This document shows positions 27,716-37,503 of a stretch of 64,000 nucleotides of DNA, piece by piece (the first letter of the stretch is position 1; every line of letters starts with the position of its first letter). The position numbers and the translations under genes are program-made. Under the pieces are notes generated by a model. The model ran no database searches. It was given only the letters and a program-made list of their open reading frames with translations, and was not told the DNA's origin. Source of the stretch: Limnohabitans sp. T6-20 (GTDB lineage Bacteria; Pseudomonadota; Gammaproteobacteria; Burkholderiales; Burkholderiaceae_C); assembly GCF_003063505.1 (NCBI RefSeq), contig NZ_NERW01000002.1, positions 62,001-126,000 on the forward strand, in the 5' to 3' direction.

Positions 27716-27799
27716 TTCTATTTCTGAACGCCAACACGACATGCCACCACACGGCGGTCTTGCACTTGCGTCTTACCTTGCCTTTTCAAGCATCAGGAC

Positions 27800-28354
27800 A
27801 TGAGCAAAGCATTCACCAAAGAATCTGAAGGCGACGACGATGAAGACTTGGGATTGCCCGCATTGCCTTCGGGCGCGCGCAATTACATGACCCCTTCGGG
27901 CTATGCCCGACTGAGGGCTGAGCTGTTCGCCTTGATCGATGATGAACGGCCCAAGGTGGTCGAGATCGTGCATTGGGCTGCGAGCAACGGTGATCGCTCT
28001 GAAAACGGTGACTACATCTATGGCAAAAAACGCTTGCGGGAGATTGATCGGCGCATCCGCTTTTTGACCAAGCGCCTGGAGATTGCCGAAGTGGTGGACC
28101 CTGCGGTGCACCATGGCAGCGATCAGGTTTTCTTTGGCGCGACCGTGACCTATGTTGAAGCCACAGGTACCGAACGGACCTTGACCATTTTGGGGATTGA
28201 CGAAGCCGACAGCCTGCATGGCCAGGTCAGCTGGGTGTCGCCGATTGCACGTACTTTGCTCAAATCACGCGAAGGCGATGAACTCAAACTGGTCACGCCA
28301 GCAGGCGTTATGGACATTGCGGTCTTGCAGGTCAACTACCCCACGCCCGCTTGA
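27800..28354 (+). CDS. greB: Transcription elongation factor GreB
   Basis: GreB rescues backtracked RNA polymerase by stimulating transcript cleavage. The 184-residue protein has an acidic N-terminal leader, then the coiled-coil finger with the conserved tip acidic residues (ASNGDRSENGDYIYGKKRL) and a C-terminal FKBP-like domain ending QVNYPTP. The YIYGKKRLREIDRRIRFL wording favours GreB over GreA. It converges on spoT, with 20 bp between the two genes. Confidence 0.96.
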   Translation: MSKAFTKESEGDDDEDLGLPALPSGARNYMTPSGYARLRAELFALIDDERPKVVEIVHWAASNGDRSENGDYIYGKKRLREIDRRIRFLTKRLEIAEVVDPAVHHGSDQVFFGATVTYVEATGTERTLTILGIDEADSLHGQVSWVSPIARTLLKSREGDELKLVTPAGVMDIAVLQVNYPTPA

Positions 28355-28374
28355 GGACTGGTTGACGCCTGGCT

Positions 28375-30645
28375 TCAAGTAGCCGAATTGCCTTTGTTGC
28401 TTTGGCGTTCTGCCTGGATCACGGCCGGTGTTCGCTTCAGGTGGCGCAGCACCTGCTCCAGATGAGCGGTGTCTCTCACGGCCACCACGAACTTCAACTC
28501 GGCTGTGTCTTGTGGTGAGTCTTGGCCCATGTCGACGTGAACAATGTCGGTTTCGGCGCTGGCCAATGCGCCCGCCACCCTGGCCAAGACACCTTTGCCA
28601 TTCACCACGGTGACGTTGATGGCGGTCTCAAAATTGCGCGTCAACTCATCCGACCACTCCACGCCAATGAAGCGTTCTTTGTCTTTGTATTCCAGTTTCC
28701 GTGCCGTTGCGCAGTCGCGGGTGTGCACGGCCAGGCCTTCGCCTCGGCCCAGATAGCCCACGATGTCGTCGCCCGGCAAAGGACGGCAGCAGCGTGAATA
28801 GACCACCGAAGCGTTTTCGCTGCCATCCAGGGTAATGGCTCCTTGCGATATGGACTCATGCGCAGTGAAGCGTTCGCGGGTCATCAGCAGGGCGTCTGGT
28901 TTTTGACCCAGCTCCGAGAGCAGCGCTGTCAATCGCTTGGCCACGATGGTGGCGATGCGTTTGCCCAGACCAATGTCCATCAGCAGATCTTGCCGGTTGC
29001 GGTTGCCCGTGAAACGCAGCAATTTTTCCCACAAAGCTTGGTGGGTATCGTCGTCCACCGGGAGTTTGTCGATGCCTTCTGCGCGCAGCGACTGGGTGAG
29101 CAGTTTTTCGCCCAGTTCGACCGATTCGGTCTGCGCCATGGTTTTGAGGTGGTGGCGAATTTTGGAGCGGGCCCGTCCGGTGCGCACAAAACCCAGCCAA
29201 GCCGGGTTGGGGGCTGACACGGGGGCGGTGATCACTTCGATGACGTCACCGTTTTTCAGCTCGGTGCGCAGCGGCACCTGGTCACCATTGATGCGGGCCG
29301 CCATGGCGTGGTCCCCCACGCGGCTGTGGATGGCGTAGGCAAAGTCCACCACCGTGGCACCGCGCGGCAAGGCCATGATCTGGCTCTTGGGCGTGAACAC
29401 ATAGACGGCATCGGGGAACAGGTCGACCTTGACGTGGTCCCAGAACTCGGCTGCGTCACGCGTTTCGGTCTGGATGTCGAGCAGCGACTGCAGCCACTGC
29501 GTGCCCAGCCGCTCGGACTGGGCGCTGGCCGACTCGTGTTCTTTGTACAGCCAGTGCGCCGCCACACCCGACTCGGCCACCAGGTGCATGGCCTCGGTGC
29601 GCATCTGGAACTCGACGTTCACGCCCGATGGCCCCACCAACGTGGTGTGCAGCGACTGGTAGCCGTTGACCTTGGCAATGGCGATGTGGTCTTTGAACTT
29701 GCCGGGTACGGGCTTGTAAATCTGGTGCAACCAGCCGAGCGCGGTGTAGCAATCAATGACTGAGGGCACGATGACCCGAAAACCGTAAATGTCGGTCACT
29801 TGGGCAAAGCTCAGGTGTTTTTCATCCATCTTCTTGTAGATGGAATAAAGCGTTTTTTCGCGGCCACTGATGCGCACATCCATCTTGGCCTGGGCAAAAA
29901 CGGCCTCCACATCGGCCTGCACTTTTTGGATCAGGTCGCGGCGACGGTTGCGGGCGCGAGACACCGCCTTGGTCAGCACCGCATAGCGCCAAGGCAGCAG
30001 GTGCTTGAACGACAGGTCTTGCAGTTCGCGGTAAATCTGGTTCAGGCCCAAGCGGTGGGCAATCGGGGCGTAAATTTCGAGGGTTTCTGACGCAATGCGG
30101 CCCCACTTGCTGCGCGGCATGTCGGACATGGTGCGCATGTTGTGGGTGCGGTCGGCCAGTTTGATGAGGATGACGCGCACATCGCGGGCCATGGCCAGCA
30201 GCATTTTGCGAAATGACTCGGCCTGGTTTTCTTCGCGGGTATTGAACTCCAGCTTGTCCAGCTTGGTCAGGCCATCGACCAATTCGGCTACCGGAGAGCC
30301 AAAGCGCTCGATCAGCTCGATCTTGGTAACGCCGCAGTCTTCCATCGAATCGTGCAGCAAGGCGGCGGCCAGGGCTTGGGCGTCCAACTTCCATTCGGTG
30401 CACAAACCGGCCACGGCAATCGGGTGCGTGATGTAAGGCTCGCCACTTTTACGCATTTGCCCCAGGTGGGCTTCGTCGGCAAATTTGTAGGCTCTGCGCA
30501 CCATTTCGGTGTCGGCCTCGTTCAGATAACCGAGCTCGGCCTCCAGCACCGCGAAGCTGGCCGCTGCCGCATTGGCTGCAGCCGGGTCTGTCGCTTTGGG
30601 GCGACGCTGACCAGCTTGGGAAGAAGGGGGCATGGCGGGGCTCAT
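28375..30645 (-). CDS. spoT: Bifunctional (p)ppGpp synthetase/hydrolase
   Basis: This 756-residue Rel/SpoT protein has an N-terminal HD hydrolase domain (ITHPIAVAGLCTEWKLDAQA, LLHDSMEDCGV) and a synthetase domain (VRISGREKTLYSIYKKM, YGFRVIV, GYQSLHTTLVGP). TGS, helical and zinc-finger-like regions (SRCCRPLPGDDIVGYLGRG) and a C-terminal ACT domain follow. The intact HDxxED motif supports hydrolase activity, so it is a SpoT/Rel-type protein rather than RelA. ATG 30645 begins the Ala/Pro-rich leader. It lies downstream of rpoZ with a terminator between, the standard gmk-rpoZ-spoT order. Confidence 0.96.
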   Translation of the reverse strand: MSPAMPPSSQAGQRRPKATDPAAANAAAASFAVLEAELGYLNEADTEMVRRAYKFADEAHLGQMRKSGEPYITHPIAVAGLCTEWKLDAQALAAALLHDSMEDCGVTKIELIERFGSPVAELVDGLTKLDKLEFNTREENQAESFRKMLLAMARDVRVILIKLADRTHNMRTMSDMPRSKWGRIASETLEIYAPIAHRLGLNQIYRELQDLSFKHLLPWRYAVLTKAVSRARNRRRDLIQKVQADVEAVFAQAKMDVRISGREKTLYSIYKKMDEKHLSFAQVTDIYGFRVIVPSVIDCYTALGWLHQIYKPVPGKFKDHIAIAKVNGYQSLHTTLVGPSGVNVEFQMRTEAMHLVAESGVAAHWLYKEHESASAQSERLGTQWLQSLLDIQTETRDAAEFWDHVKVDLFPDAVYVFTPKSQIMALPRGATVVDFAYAIHSRVGDHAMAARINGDQVPLRTELKNGDVIEVITAPVSAPNPAWLGFVRTGRARSKIRHHLKTMAQTESVELGEKLLTQSLRAEGIDKLPVDDDTHQALWEKLLRFTGNRNRQDLLMDIGLGKRIATIVAKRLTALLSELGQKPDALLMTRERFTAHESISQGAITLDGSENASVVYSRCCRPLPGDDIVGYLGRGEGLAVHTRDCATARKLEYKDKERFIGVEWSDELTRNFETAINVTVVNGKGVLARVAGALASAETDIVHVDMGQDSPQDTAELKFVVAVRDTAHLEQVLRHLKRTPAVIQAERQSNKGNSAT

Positions 30646-30692
30646 GGCATCAATGTAACGCAAGCCGTTGCGGGCATTTTCAGTGGACAAAA

Positions 30693-30716
30693 AAAAGCCC
30701 CATCGCTGGGGCTTTT
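30693..30716 (-). terminator. Rho-independent terminator between rpoZ and spoT
   Basis: A 10-bp stem (AAAAGCCCCA / TGGGGCTTTT) closes a four-base loop. On the minus strand it lies 32 bp after the rpoZ stop, so it could attenuate readthrough into spoT. Flanking A and T runs make it potentially bidirectional. Confidence 0.8.
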
Positions 30717-30748
30717 GCTGACCCGGCAGGTACCGGGCGGGTGGCGGA

Positions 30749-30949
30749 TCAGGAAACGCGCTTGAGCATTTCGATGCCGACTTTGCCTGCAGCAATTTCG
30801 CGCAAGGCGGTCACGCCGGGCTTGTTTTTGCTCTCAATGCGGGGGGTGTGGCCCTGGCTCAGCATGCGGGCACGGTAAGTGGCTGCCAAAACCAGCTGAA
30901 AGCGGTTCGGGATCTGTTCCAGGCAATCTTCAACAGTGATGCGGGCCAT
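30749..30949 (-). CDS. rpoZ: RNA polymerase omega subunit
   Basis: The omega subunit assists RNA polymerase assembly and forms part of a ppGpp-binding site. The 66-residue protein starts [20 protein letters not shown], a family signature, and contains the [16 protein letters not shown] segment. An upstream in-frame extension is discounted since the conserved N-terminus begins at 30949. It lies between gmk and spoT. Confidence 0.97.
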   Translation of the reverse strand: MARITVEDCLEQIPNRFQLVLAATYRARMLSQGHTPRIESKNKPGVTALREIAAGKVGIEMLKRVS

Positions 30950-30981
30950 GATGGTTTTCCTTGAGAAATTCTGAGCGTGAT

Positions 30982-31602
30982 TCAAGCAATTTTGAGCGCT
31001 TGGAAGGTGTCAGGCCGTGCTCGGCGCTGGACGTGGTACTTGAGCCGCTGGGCGTGAACAACCGCTTTGAGGTCAAACAGGGCACGATCAAATACTTCGT
31101 TGATTATAACGAAGTCGAATTCTTTGGCCTGGGCCATCTCGACGGCGGCATTTTGCAGGCGCAGCTCGATGATCTCAGGTGTGTCTTCGCCTCGGCGTTC
31201 CAGGCGCGAACGCAACTCTTCCCAGCTCGGCGGCAAAATGAAGATCAGCACCGCGTTGGCATACATCTTCTTGATTTGCAGGCCACCTTGGTAATCGATC
31301 TCCAGCACCACATCCGCGCCTTGCGCCATGCGGTCTTCGATCATCTTTTTGGAGGTGCCATAACGCTGGCCATGCACATGGGCCCATTCGACGAAGGCGT
31401 CGCCCAGCACCATGGCGTCAAACTCTTGAGCCGAGGCAAAAAAGTACTCGCGGCCATGCTTTTCCTGTCCACGCGGGGGGCGGGTGGTGTGCGATACCGT
31501 GGGCTGAACGCGTGAGTCCAGCTCCATCAAGGCCTTGACCAGGCTGGATTTGCCGGCCCCGCTGGGGGCGGCCACGACAAAGAGGTTTCCGGGGTAATCC
31601 AT
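30982..31602 (-). CDS. gmk: Guanylate kinase
   Basis: Guanylate kinase phosphorylates GMP to GDP. The 206-residue protein has the P-loop [10 protein letters not shown] near residue 12, the GMP-binding [19 protein letters not shown] segment and the GTSKKMIED loop. The gene is 10 bp downstream of yicC and 32 bp upstream of rpoZ on the same strand, the common yicC-gmk-rpoZ-spoT order. Confidence 0.97.
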   Translation of the reverse strand: MDYPGNLFVVAAPSGAGKSSLVKALMELDSRVQPTVSHTTRPPRGQEKHGREYFFASAQEFDAMVLGDAFVEWAHVHGQRYGTSKKMIEDRMAQGADVVLEIDYQGGLQIKKMYANAVLIFILPPSWEELRSRLERRGEDTPEIIELRLQNAAVEMAQAKEFDFVIINEVFDRALFDLKAVVHAQRLKYHVQRRARPDTFQALKIA

Positions 31603-31612
31603 GGGCAGTTCT

Positions 31613-32530
31613 TTATTCGATGTTCTGGACTTGTTCGCGCATTTGCTCGATCAGCACCTTCATGTCCACCGAGATGCGGGTCATCTCCAGCACGGCGGAT
31701 TTGGAGCCCAGCGTGTTGGCTTCGCGGTGCAGCTCCTGAATCAGGAAGTCCAGGCGCTTGCCAATGTCGCCGCCTTTGTCCAACAGGCGAGAAAGTTCGT
31801 CCAGGTGCGAGCGCAGGCGGGTCAGCTCCTCGGCCACGTCGATGCGGATGGCAAAAGCGGTCGCTTCGGTCATGGCGCGGTCTTGGGCGGCTTCGGGCAG
31901 GTGGCTGCCATCGGCCAGTGCCATGGCGTCTTTCCAGCGCTCCAAAAAGCGGTGGCGCTGCTGTTCGACCAATTGCGGCACCAGCGGCACGGCCAGATCG
32001 GCCAGGCTGCGCAGCTGGGTGATGTGGCCTTGCAGCATCTCGGTCAGGCGGGCACCTTCGCGGGCGCGGGCTTCGCGCAGGGCATCCACCGCTTGGGTGG
32101 CCAGCTGCATCCATGCGGCTTCGTCGGGGGCGGCTTGGCCTGAGCTGCCAGCGGTCATGCGCAGGACATCGGCCACGCTCAAGGCGCGGGCTTCGGGCAG
32201 CCAGTCTTGAATTTTGTCTTGCAGGGCCGCGATTTTTTGCAGGGCTTGGTGGTTGGGGGCCTGCAGGGCAGCGCCGTCACCGGCGTCCTGGCTGGCGCGT
32301 ACTTCGACTTTGCCGCGTTTGATCTGGCGGGTGATCAGCTCGCGCAGGCCGGGTTCGAGCTGGCGCAGCTCTTCGGGCAGGCGAAAACTCAGGTCCAGAA
32401 AGCGGCTGTTGACCGAGCGGATTTCCAGGCCCAAACGCGCTGTGGGGCCTGCGCTGGCAGGTGCCTCGCCGTCGGTGGGCAGCGGGCTGTGCTGCACGCT
32501 GGCGTACCCGGTCATACTGTAAACTGGCAT
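31613..32530 (-). CDS. YicC/YloC-family endoribonuclease
   Basis: The 305-residue protein starts with the family signature MTGYASVQ (after MPVYS). It contains [20 protein letters not shown] and ends with the DUF1732 domain ([36 protein letters not shown]). YicC proteins form a distinct RNase family that cuts structured RNAs and affects sRNA turnover. It is first in the likely yicC-gmk-rpoZ transcript. Confidence 0.94.
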   Translation of the reverse strand: MPVYSMTGYASVQHSPLPTDGEAPASAGPTARLGLEIRSVNSRFLDLSFRLPEELRQLEPGLRELITRQIKRGKVEVRASQDAGDGAALQAPNHQALQKIAALQDKIQDWLPEARALSVADVLRMTAGSSGQAAPDEAAWMQLATQAVDALREARAREGARLTEMLQGHITQLRSLADLAVPLVPQLVEQQRHRFLERWKDAMALADGSHLPEAAQDRAMTEATAFAIRIDVAEELTRLRSHLDELSRLLDKGGDIGKRLDFLIQELHREANTLGSKSAVLEMTRISVDMKVLIEQMREQVQNIE

Positions 32531-32690
32531 CGGTCAAATTCCTTGGGACAGCGCGGCACTTCTTTATGGGCAAGAAGCGGCTCAAACGCTGCAAATGGGG
32601 CGCACCACGTGCGAACACCAAACCGTGGATTATCGCAAACTCTCTGCCTGCCCCGATCTCCTGCACACATCCAACGCACTTTTACACGCC

Positions 32691-33452
32691 ATGAACACTT
32701 CGACTGTCTCTTATGTCCGATCCGGCCGTGCCGCCGATGCTTTGCGCGCCGTTCACATCACCCGCGGCTACACCGTGCATGCCGAAGGCTCGGTGCTGAT
32801 CGAGTTTGGACAAACCCGTGTGCTGTGCACCGCTTCGGTCGAAGAAAAAGTGCCGGGCCACAAAAAAGGCAGTGGCGAGGGCTGGGTCACCGCCGAATAC
32901 GGCATGCTGCCCCGTGCCACCCACACCCGGGGCGACCGTGAAGCCGCACGCGGCAAGCAAAGCGGCCGTACGCAAGAAATCCAGCGACTGATTGGCCGCT
33001 CACTGCGTGCCGTGTTTGACCTGAAAAAGCTGGGCGAGCGCACCATTCACCTCGACTGCGATGTGCTTCAAGCCGATGGCGGCACCCGCACGGCCAGCAT
33101 CACGGGCGCATTTGTGGCAGCGCAAGATGCGGTGAGCTGGTTGATGGCGACTGGCAAACTGAGCGAATCACCGATCCTGGACCGTGTAGCTGCCATTTCG
33201 GTCGGCCTGAAAAGCGGCACCGCCTTGCTGGACCTGGACTACCCCGAAGACTCGGCCTGCGACACAGACATGAACGTGGTCATGACGGGTGCGGGCAATT
33301 TTGTGGAAGTGCAGGGCACGGCCGAAGGTGTGGCCTTCACCCGCGTTGAGATGGACCGCATGCTGGCGCTGGCCGAAAAAGGCATTGCCCAATTGGTGCA
33401 ACTGCAAAAGCAGGCGCACGACGAACCCAAGACCCTGACTTTCAGCGCCTGA
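32691..33452 (+). CDS. rph: Ribonuclease PH
   Basis: RNase PH trims tRNA 3' ends phosphorolytically. The 253-residue protein shows the motifs [72 protein letters not shown] and, near the C-terminus, VEVQGTAEG. The start at 32691 fits the known N-terminal length. It heads the rph-rdgB-hemW run, divergent from yicC. Confidence 0.97.
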   Translation: MNTSTVSYVRSGRAADALRAVHITRGYTVHAEGSVLIEFGQTRVLCTASVEEKVPGHKKGSGEGWVTAEYGMLPRATHTRGDREAARGKQSGRTQEIQRLIGRSLRAVFDLKKLGERTIHLDCDVLQADGGTRTASITGAFVAAQDAVSWLMATGKLSESPILDRVAAISVGLKSGTALLDLDYPEDSACDTDMNVVMTGAGNFVEVQGTAEGVAFTRVEMDRMLALAEKGIAQLVQLQKQAHDEPKTLTFSA

Positions 33453-33471
33453 TGCGCGGGCCATGGCACAC

Positions 33472-34086
33472 ATGAAAATCGTTCTCGCCTCCAACAACGC
33501 GGGCAAACTGGCCGAGTTGCAAACCCTGTTTGCGCCGCTGAACCTGACGCTGGTGCGCCAGTCCGAGCTGAACATTCCCGAAGCCGCCGAGCCGTTCAAG
33601 ACCTTTGTTGAAAACGCCTTGGCCAAAGCCCGCCATGCGGCCCAGCTGAGCGGCATGCCCGCCCTGGCCGATGACGCGGGCCTGTGTGTGGATGCTTTTG
33701 GCGGCCAGCCCGGTGTGGACACAGCCTACTACGCCACCCGCTTTGGCTACCCCAAGGGCGATGACACCAACGTCACCGCTTTGCTGGAGCAGATGCAGGG
33801 CATTGCCAACCGCCGCGCCGCCATGGTCAGCACGCTGGTGGCGGTGCGCAGCGCCGACGACCCGGAGCCGTTGATTGCGGTGGGCCGAGTGGTGGTGCAA
33901 ATCACGCCCGAGCGCCGGGGCACCAACGGTTTTGGTTTTGACCCGGTGATGTGCCTGCCCGAATTTGGCAAGACCTTTGCCGAGTTGCCCCCCGAGTTGA
34001 AAAACGCCAACAGCCACCGGGGCCGTGCTGCGCAAGCCATGCTGGCCCTGATGCGTGAGCGCTGGATGGACGGTTCTGCCGCATGA
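33472..34086 (+). CDS. rdgB: Non-canonical purine NTP pyrophosphatase (dITP/XTP)
   Basis: RdgB hydrolyses (d)ITP and XTP to keep deaminated purines out of nucleic acids. The protein of about 204 residues begins MKIVLASNNAGKLAELQ and includes ENALAKARHA, LADDAGLCVDAFGGQPGVDT and the GFGFDPVM loop. An ATG three codons upstream (33463) is also possible. It lies 19 bp after rph and just before hemW. Confidence 0.95.
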   Translation: MKIVLASNNAGKLAELQTLFAPLNLTLVRQSELNIPEAAEPFKTFVENALAKARHAAQLSGMPALADDAGLCVDAFGGQPGVDTAYYATRFGYPKGDDTNVTALLEQMQGIANRRAAMVSTLVAVRSADDPEPLIAVGRVVVQITPERRGTNGFGFDPVMCLPEFGKTFAELPPELKNANSHRGRAAQAMLALMRERWMDGSAA

Positions 34087-34093
34087 GCCCAAC

Positions 34094-35305
34094 ATGAACC
34101 CGATGATGGACCCGGTGCACGCCATGCGCCCTGGCGTGTTGCAATTGAGCGCCTTGCCGCCCCTGTCTCTCTATGTGCATCTGCCTTGGTGTATCAAAAA
34201 GTGCCCGTATTGCGACTTCAACTCGCATGAGTTCCGTGAGGGTGCAGATCCGGTGTCGACGCAAGACGCCTACATCAACGCGCTGTTCGCCGACCTGGAA
34301 GCGAGCTTGCCGCTGATCTGGGGCCGCAGCATCCAGACCGTGTTTTTGGGTGGGGGCACGCCGAGCCTGTTTTCGCCAGAGGCGATTGACCGCCTGGTTT
34401 CGGGCCTCCGCGCCCGCGTGCGTCTGGCACCCGATGCCGAAGTGACGATGGAGGCCAACCCCGGCACCTTTGAAAAAGACCGTTTCAAAGCGTTCAGGCA
34501 AGCCGGCATCACCCGCTTGTCGATTGGCGTGCAGAGTTTTGACAATGCGCACCTGAAAGCGCTGGGCCGTGTGCACGACCGTGACCAAGCCTTGGCTGCC
34601 GTGACCGAGGCCGCTCAGGTGTTTGACACCTTCAATCTGGACCTGATGTACGCCTTGCCGGGCCAAACGCTCGAAGGCCTGACGCAAGACATTCAGACCG
34701 CGCTGGCCTTTGCGCCGCCGCACATCTCGATCTACCACCTGACGATCGAGCCCAACACCGTGTTTGCCAAGTTTCCGCCCGCCTTGCCTGAGGACGACCT
34801 GGCCTACGAGATGATGGACCGCATCACCGAGCTGACGGCGTCGGTGGGGCTGAACCGCTACGAGGTCTCTGCCTATGCCAAGCCCGGTCATCAGTGCGCC
34901 CACAACCTGAACTATTGGCAATTTGGCGACTACCTGGGCATTGGGGCCGGTGCACACAGCAAGCTCAGTTTTGCCCACCGCGTGGTGCGGCAGGTGCGTT
35001 ACCGGGAGCCTGCGCTTTACATGCAACAAGCCCTCAAGGGCGAGCCCGTCACGCAGAGCACCGAGGTGTCACGCCAGGAGTTGCCCTTTGAGTTCATGCT
35101 GAATGCCCTGCGCCTGCGCGATGGTTTTGCTTTGGCCGATTACGTGGACCGCACAGGCCTGGCCATGACCAGCATTCAGCAGGGTTTGCAAGAGGCAGAA
35201 AAATTGGGCTTGGTGGGGCGCGACCTGCACCGGGTTTGGCCAACCGAGAAAGGCTTCGATTTCTTGAGCGATTTGCAAGCCTTGTTTTTGTCTGAGGCGG
35301 ATTAG
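34094..35305 (+). CDS. hemW: Radical SAM heme chaperone HemW
   Basis: The 403-residue protein carries the radical-SAM motif CxxxCxxC with the HemW-type extra Cys (HLPWCIKKCPYCDFNSHEF). GGGTPSLFSPE and EANPGTFEKDRFKAF follow, as in the HemN/HemW family, and a C-terminal HemN_C domain is present. The fourth Cys immediately after the YCDF motif seen in true coproporphyrinogen dehydrogenases is missing, supporting the chaperone role. It follows rdgB by 7 bp. Confidence 0.94.
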   Translation: MNPMMDPVHAMRPGVLQLSALPPLSLYVHLPWCIKKCPYCDFNSHEFREGADPVSTQDAYINALFADLEASLPLIWGRSIQTVFLGGGTPSLFSPEAIDRLVSGLRARVRLAPDAEVTMEANPGTFEKDRFKAFRQAGITRLSIGVQSFDNAHLKALGRVHDRDQALAAVTEAAQVFDTFNLDLMYALPGQTLEGLTQDIQTALAFAPPHISIYHLTIEPNTVFAKFPPALPEDDLAYEMMDRITELTASVGLNRYEVSAYAKPGHQCAHNLNYWQFGDYLGIGAGAHSKLSFAHRVVRQVRYREPALYMQQALKGEPVTQSTEVSRQELPFEFMLNALRLRDGFALADYVDRTGLAMTSIQQGLQEAEKLGLVGRDLHRVWPTEKGFDFLSDLQALFLSEAD

Positions 35306-35325
35306 GCTGCCCCGGTCATGGGGCT

Positions 35326-35886
35326 TTAATGGCGTTTGATTTTGATGCGCGACAGCAGCAACTTGAAGCCATAGAGCATCAGCAACGCGCCAATGGCATC
35401 CCCAATGAACATCGGCCACACATCGACCCAGATGTTCACATCGGCGCGCTCCAGCAGCAACCAGACCAGGTGATGTGCCACCGCACTGGCCGCCGCAAAA
35501 ATCAGGGTGAAGTTGAGCAGGCGCTGGGCAGTCATGTCTTGCAGCAGGTGCTGTGTGCGTTTGCCGCGGTTAAGGACTTTCAGAACCCACAAGGGTGTGA
35601 ATCCTGAAACCACGCCATTCACGAGTGCCAGCCACATGCTGCTGGTGCCCAGGGAATCCCGGTCCAGGAACCAAGTTCCCAGCATGATGCCCATGGCGCC
35701 AGGCAGACCCAGGATCAATACCAAAATGACCCGAAAGCCCGCAGGTAAAAACACCCAATTGACGCCTTCGCGGTACACCAAGTCCGCAAACAGCCACCCG
35801 TTGAACTGAAAGAAGCTTGCAAACAAAACCGCACTGCCAAGGGTCAGTGCGCTCGTTTCGATAGCTTCTTGAATAGCGATTTTCAT
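35326..35886 (-). CDS. Hypothetical multi-pass membrane protein
   Basis: The 186-residue protein has about five hydrophobic segments (residues ~12-33, 45-72, 82-102, 120-145, 155-178) with short loops. It is not recognised; the layout is a little like the membrane-sensor domain MASE1, but no output domain is attached. Its ATG overlaps the stop of the upstream winged-helix gene by 4 bp (ATGA), so the two are almost certainly co-translated, suggesting regulation of this gene by, or together with, that regulator. Confidence 0.6.
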   Translation of the reverse strand: MKIAIQEAIETSALTLGSAVLFASFFQFNGWLFADLVYREGVNWVFLPAGFRVILVLILGLPGAMGIMLGTWFLDRDSLGTSSMWLALVNGVVSGFTPLWVLKVLNRGKRTQHLLQDMTAQRLLNFTLIFAAASAVAHHLVWLLLERADVNIWVDVWPMFIGDAIGALLMLYGFKLLLSRIKIKRH

Positions 35887-36251
35887 GCTGCCAGGTTTTG
35901 ATGTGCCTGTTGCATGGATTGCCCGAGGTCATTGAAATAGTCCAATGTCCGTTGTGTTGGGATCAGGAACTTGGCCCGGCGATCGCCTTCCAGGTTCAAT
36001 GTGCTCAGCATGTCTTTTTCACGCAAACGCGTGATGCGCTTGTGCAGTGTGGCTGGGGAGCCCAATTCGGCCAAGCCAATCGCTTCTCGGACGGTCATGG
36101 GCTTGTTCTCATACCAGCGCAAAACCACGGCCTGCAACAAGGCTTTTTCGTTCGCGTCCATTTCCATGCCATCGGGCAAAGCCTGGATGACCTTGGCGAG
36201 CTGCAAAAATCGCAGGTAGGCCGACACAAAGGGACTGTTGATTTTTTCCAT
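35883..36251 (-). CDS. Winged-helix (MarR-like) transcriptional regulator
   Basis: The 122-residue protein has a central winged-helix segment (MTVREAIGLAELGSPATLHK, then RITRLREKDMLSTLNLEGDRRAKFLIPTQ) like MarR-type DNA-binding proteins. The C-terminal helix lacks any obvious ligand pocket. It overlaps the membrane-protein gene by 4 bp. The divergent oxidoreductase gene starts 82 bp away and could be a second target. The ligand is unknown. Confidence 0.7.
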   Translation of the reverse strand: MEKINSPFVSAYLRFLQLAKVIQALPDGMEMDANEKALLQAVVLRWYENKPMTVREAIGLAELGSPATLHKRITRLREKDMLSTLNLEGDRRAKFLIPTQRTLDYFNDLGQSMQQAHQNLAA

Positions 36252-36333
36252 AAATATGATTTTATCGAATTTCTATCAATAGTTAAATGGGTCGGGTTAA
36301 TGAATGGTTAAGCTTCGGTAAAAGGAAACAAAC

Positions 36334-37299
36334 ATGACACATCGATTGGCCATCATCGGACTTGGCATCATGGGCCGACGCATGCTGGAAAACGCGTTGC
36401 AACACCCGGCTTTTGAGGTCTCGGGTGTGTGGGACCCGTCTCCCCAATCGCTAGCCAAAACGCTGGAGGCCATGCCGGGCGTGACCGTCCAATCCAGCGC
36501 TGAAGCCACCATGGCCGGTGCCGATGTGGTTTATTTGGCTTGCCCACCAGGCCCCCGCAAAACCTATGCCTTGCAAGCCGCTGCCGCTGGGCAGGGCGTT
36601 TTCATGGAAAAACCCTTGGGCACCGACAACGCGCAAAGTCGCGATCTGGTTGCAAAGTTGAGTCAGGCCCGTTTGCCGGGTGTTGTCAACTTCACCCAAG
36701 CGGCATCGCGGGGTTTCGACGAACTGCACCGGGCCATCAACGCCGGTGAAACGGGCGAGATTTTGGGCATCGACATCGTGGTGAATTACCCCGCTTGGCC
36801 ACGTGCTTGGCAAAAAGACGCCGATTGGCTGCGCTTGCGCCACGAAGGCGGTTACACACGCGAGGTGATTTCACACTTCCTGTTTTTGGCAGGGCGCTTT
36901 TTGGGGCCGTTGACTCTGCAAGAGGCCCTGCCACGTTATCCTCAAGACCGCACGCTGTGCGAGCTGGACATGTTGGCCCGGTTGACCACAGCAGACGGCA
37001 AACCCGTGACGGTGATGGCCACCACTGGGGGGCAGCAGCCCGACCGGCAAGAAGTCACGGTGCGCGGCAGCCGCATGAACCACCAGTTCAGAGAGTTTTA
37101 CCAACTGTGGCGTTCAGACGGTGGGCCATGGCAGGAGGCGCTCGACTGGACCACCGAAGATCCGCGTACCAGCGCTTTGCAACGTCAACTGAGCGAAGTC
37201 GATCTGTGGTTACAAGGCAAGCCCCACAAGCTCGCGACAGCAGAAGAAGCGCTGGCAGTGCAGGAGTTGGTGGAGGCGATGTTGGTGGGCAAGGTCTGA
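36334..37299 (+). CDS. Gfo/Idh/MocA-family NAD(P)-dependent oxidoreductase
   Basis: The 321-residue protein has a Rossmann start (LAIIGLGIMGRRMLENAL), a second strand region with VSGVWDPSP, and the GFO_IDH_MocA motif EKPLG (VFMEKPLGTDNAQS) typical of the active-site Lys-Pro. The C-terminal alpha/beta domain covers residues ~125-300. The substrate is probably a sugar or cyclitol, but nothing nearby confirms this. It stands alone, followed by a strong palindromic terminator. Confidence 0.85.
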   Translation: MTHRLAIIGLGIMGRRMLENALQHPAFEVSGVWDPSPQSLAKTLEAMPGVTVQSSAEATMAGADVVYLACPPGPRKTYALQAAAAGQGVFMEKPLGTDNAQSRDLVAKLSQARLPGVVNFTQAASRGFDELHRAINAGETGEILGIDIVVNYPAWPRAWQKDADWLRLRHEGGYTREVISHFLFLAGRFLGPLTLQEALPRYPQDRTLCELDMLARLTTADGKPVTVMATTGGQQPDRQEVTVRGSRMNHQFREFYQLWRSDGGPWQEALDWTTEDPRTSALQRQLSEVDLWLQGKPHKLATAEEALAVQELVEAMLVGKV

Positions 37300-37307
37300 T
37301 TGGGTTT

Positions 37308-37349
37308 CCCCATGCAAAACGCCCCTTTCAAGGGGCGTTTTGCATGGGG
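37308..37349. terminator. Perfect palindromic terminator, probably bidirectional
   Basis: A 20-bp perfect inverted repeat with a 2-nt centre lies 8 bp after the oxidoreductase stop and just after the 3' end of tRNA-Ser on the other strand. Each arm contains GCAAAACGCCCCTT, and an A/T tract sits inside the stem. It can serve both convergent transcripts. Confidence 0.8.
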
Positions 37350-37355
37350 TGTGTC

Positions 37356-37443
37356 TGGCGGAAGCGGTGAGATTCGAACTCACGGACCCTTTCGAGTCGC
37401 CGGTTTTCAAGACCGGTGCAATCGACCACTCTGCCACGCTTCC
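37356..37443 (-). tRNA. tRNA-Ser (TGA)
   Basis: This 88-nt class II tRNA on the minus strand has acceptor GGAAGCG/CGCTTCC, anticodon stem CCGGT/ACCGG with loop CTTGAAA, a long variable arm (CGACTCGAAAGGGTCC region), T arm GAGTTCGAATCTC and an encoded GCCA end. Anticodon TGA decodes UCA/UCG serine codons. Confidence 0.98.
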
Positions 37444-37503
37444 TTGGGGTGAGATTGTAACGATTTAAAGCCTTGGTTTGGCGTTCCCCCAGACCAAAGC
37501 TGT

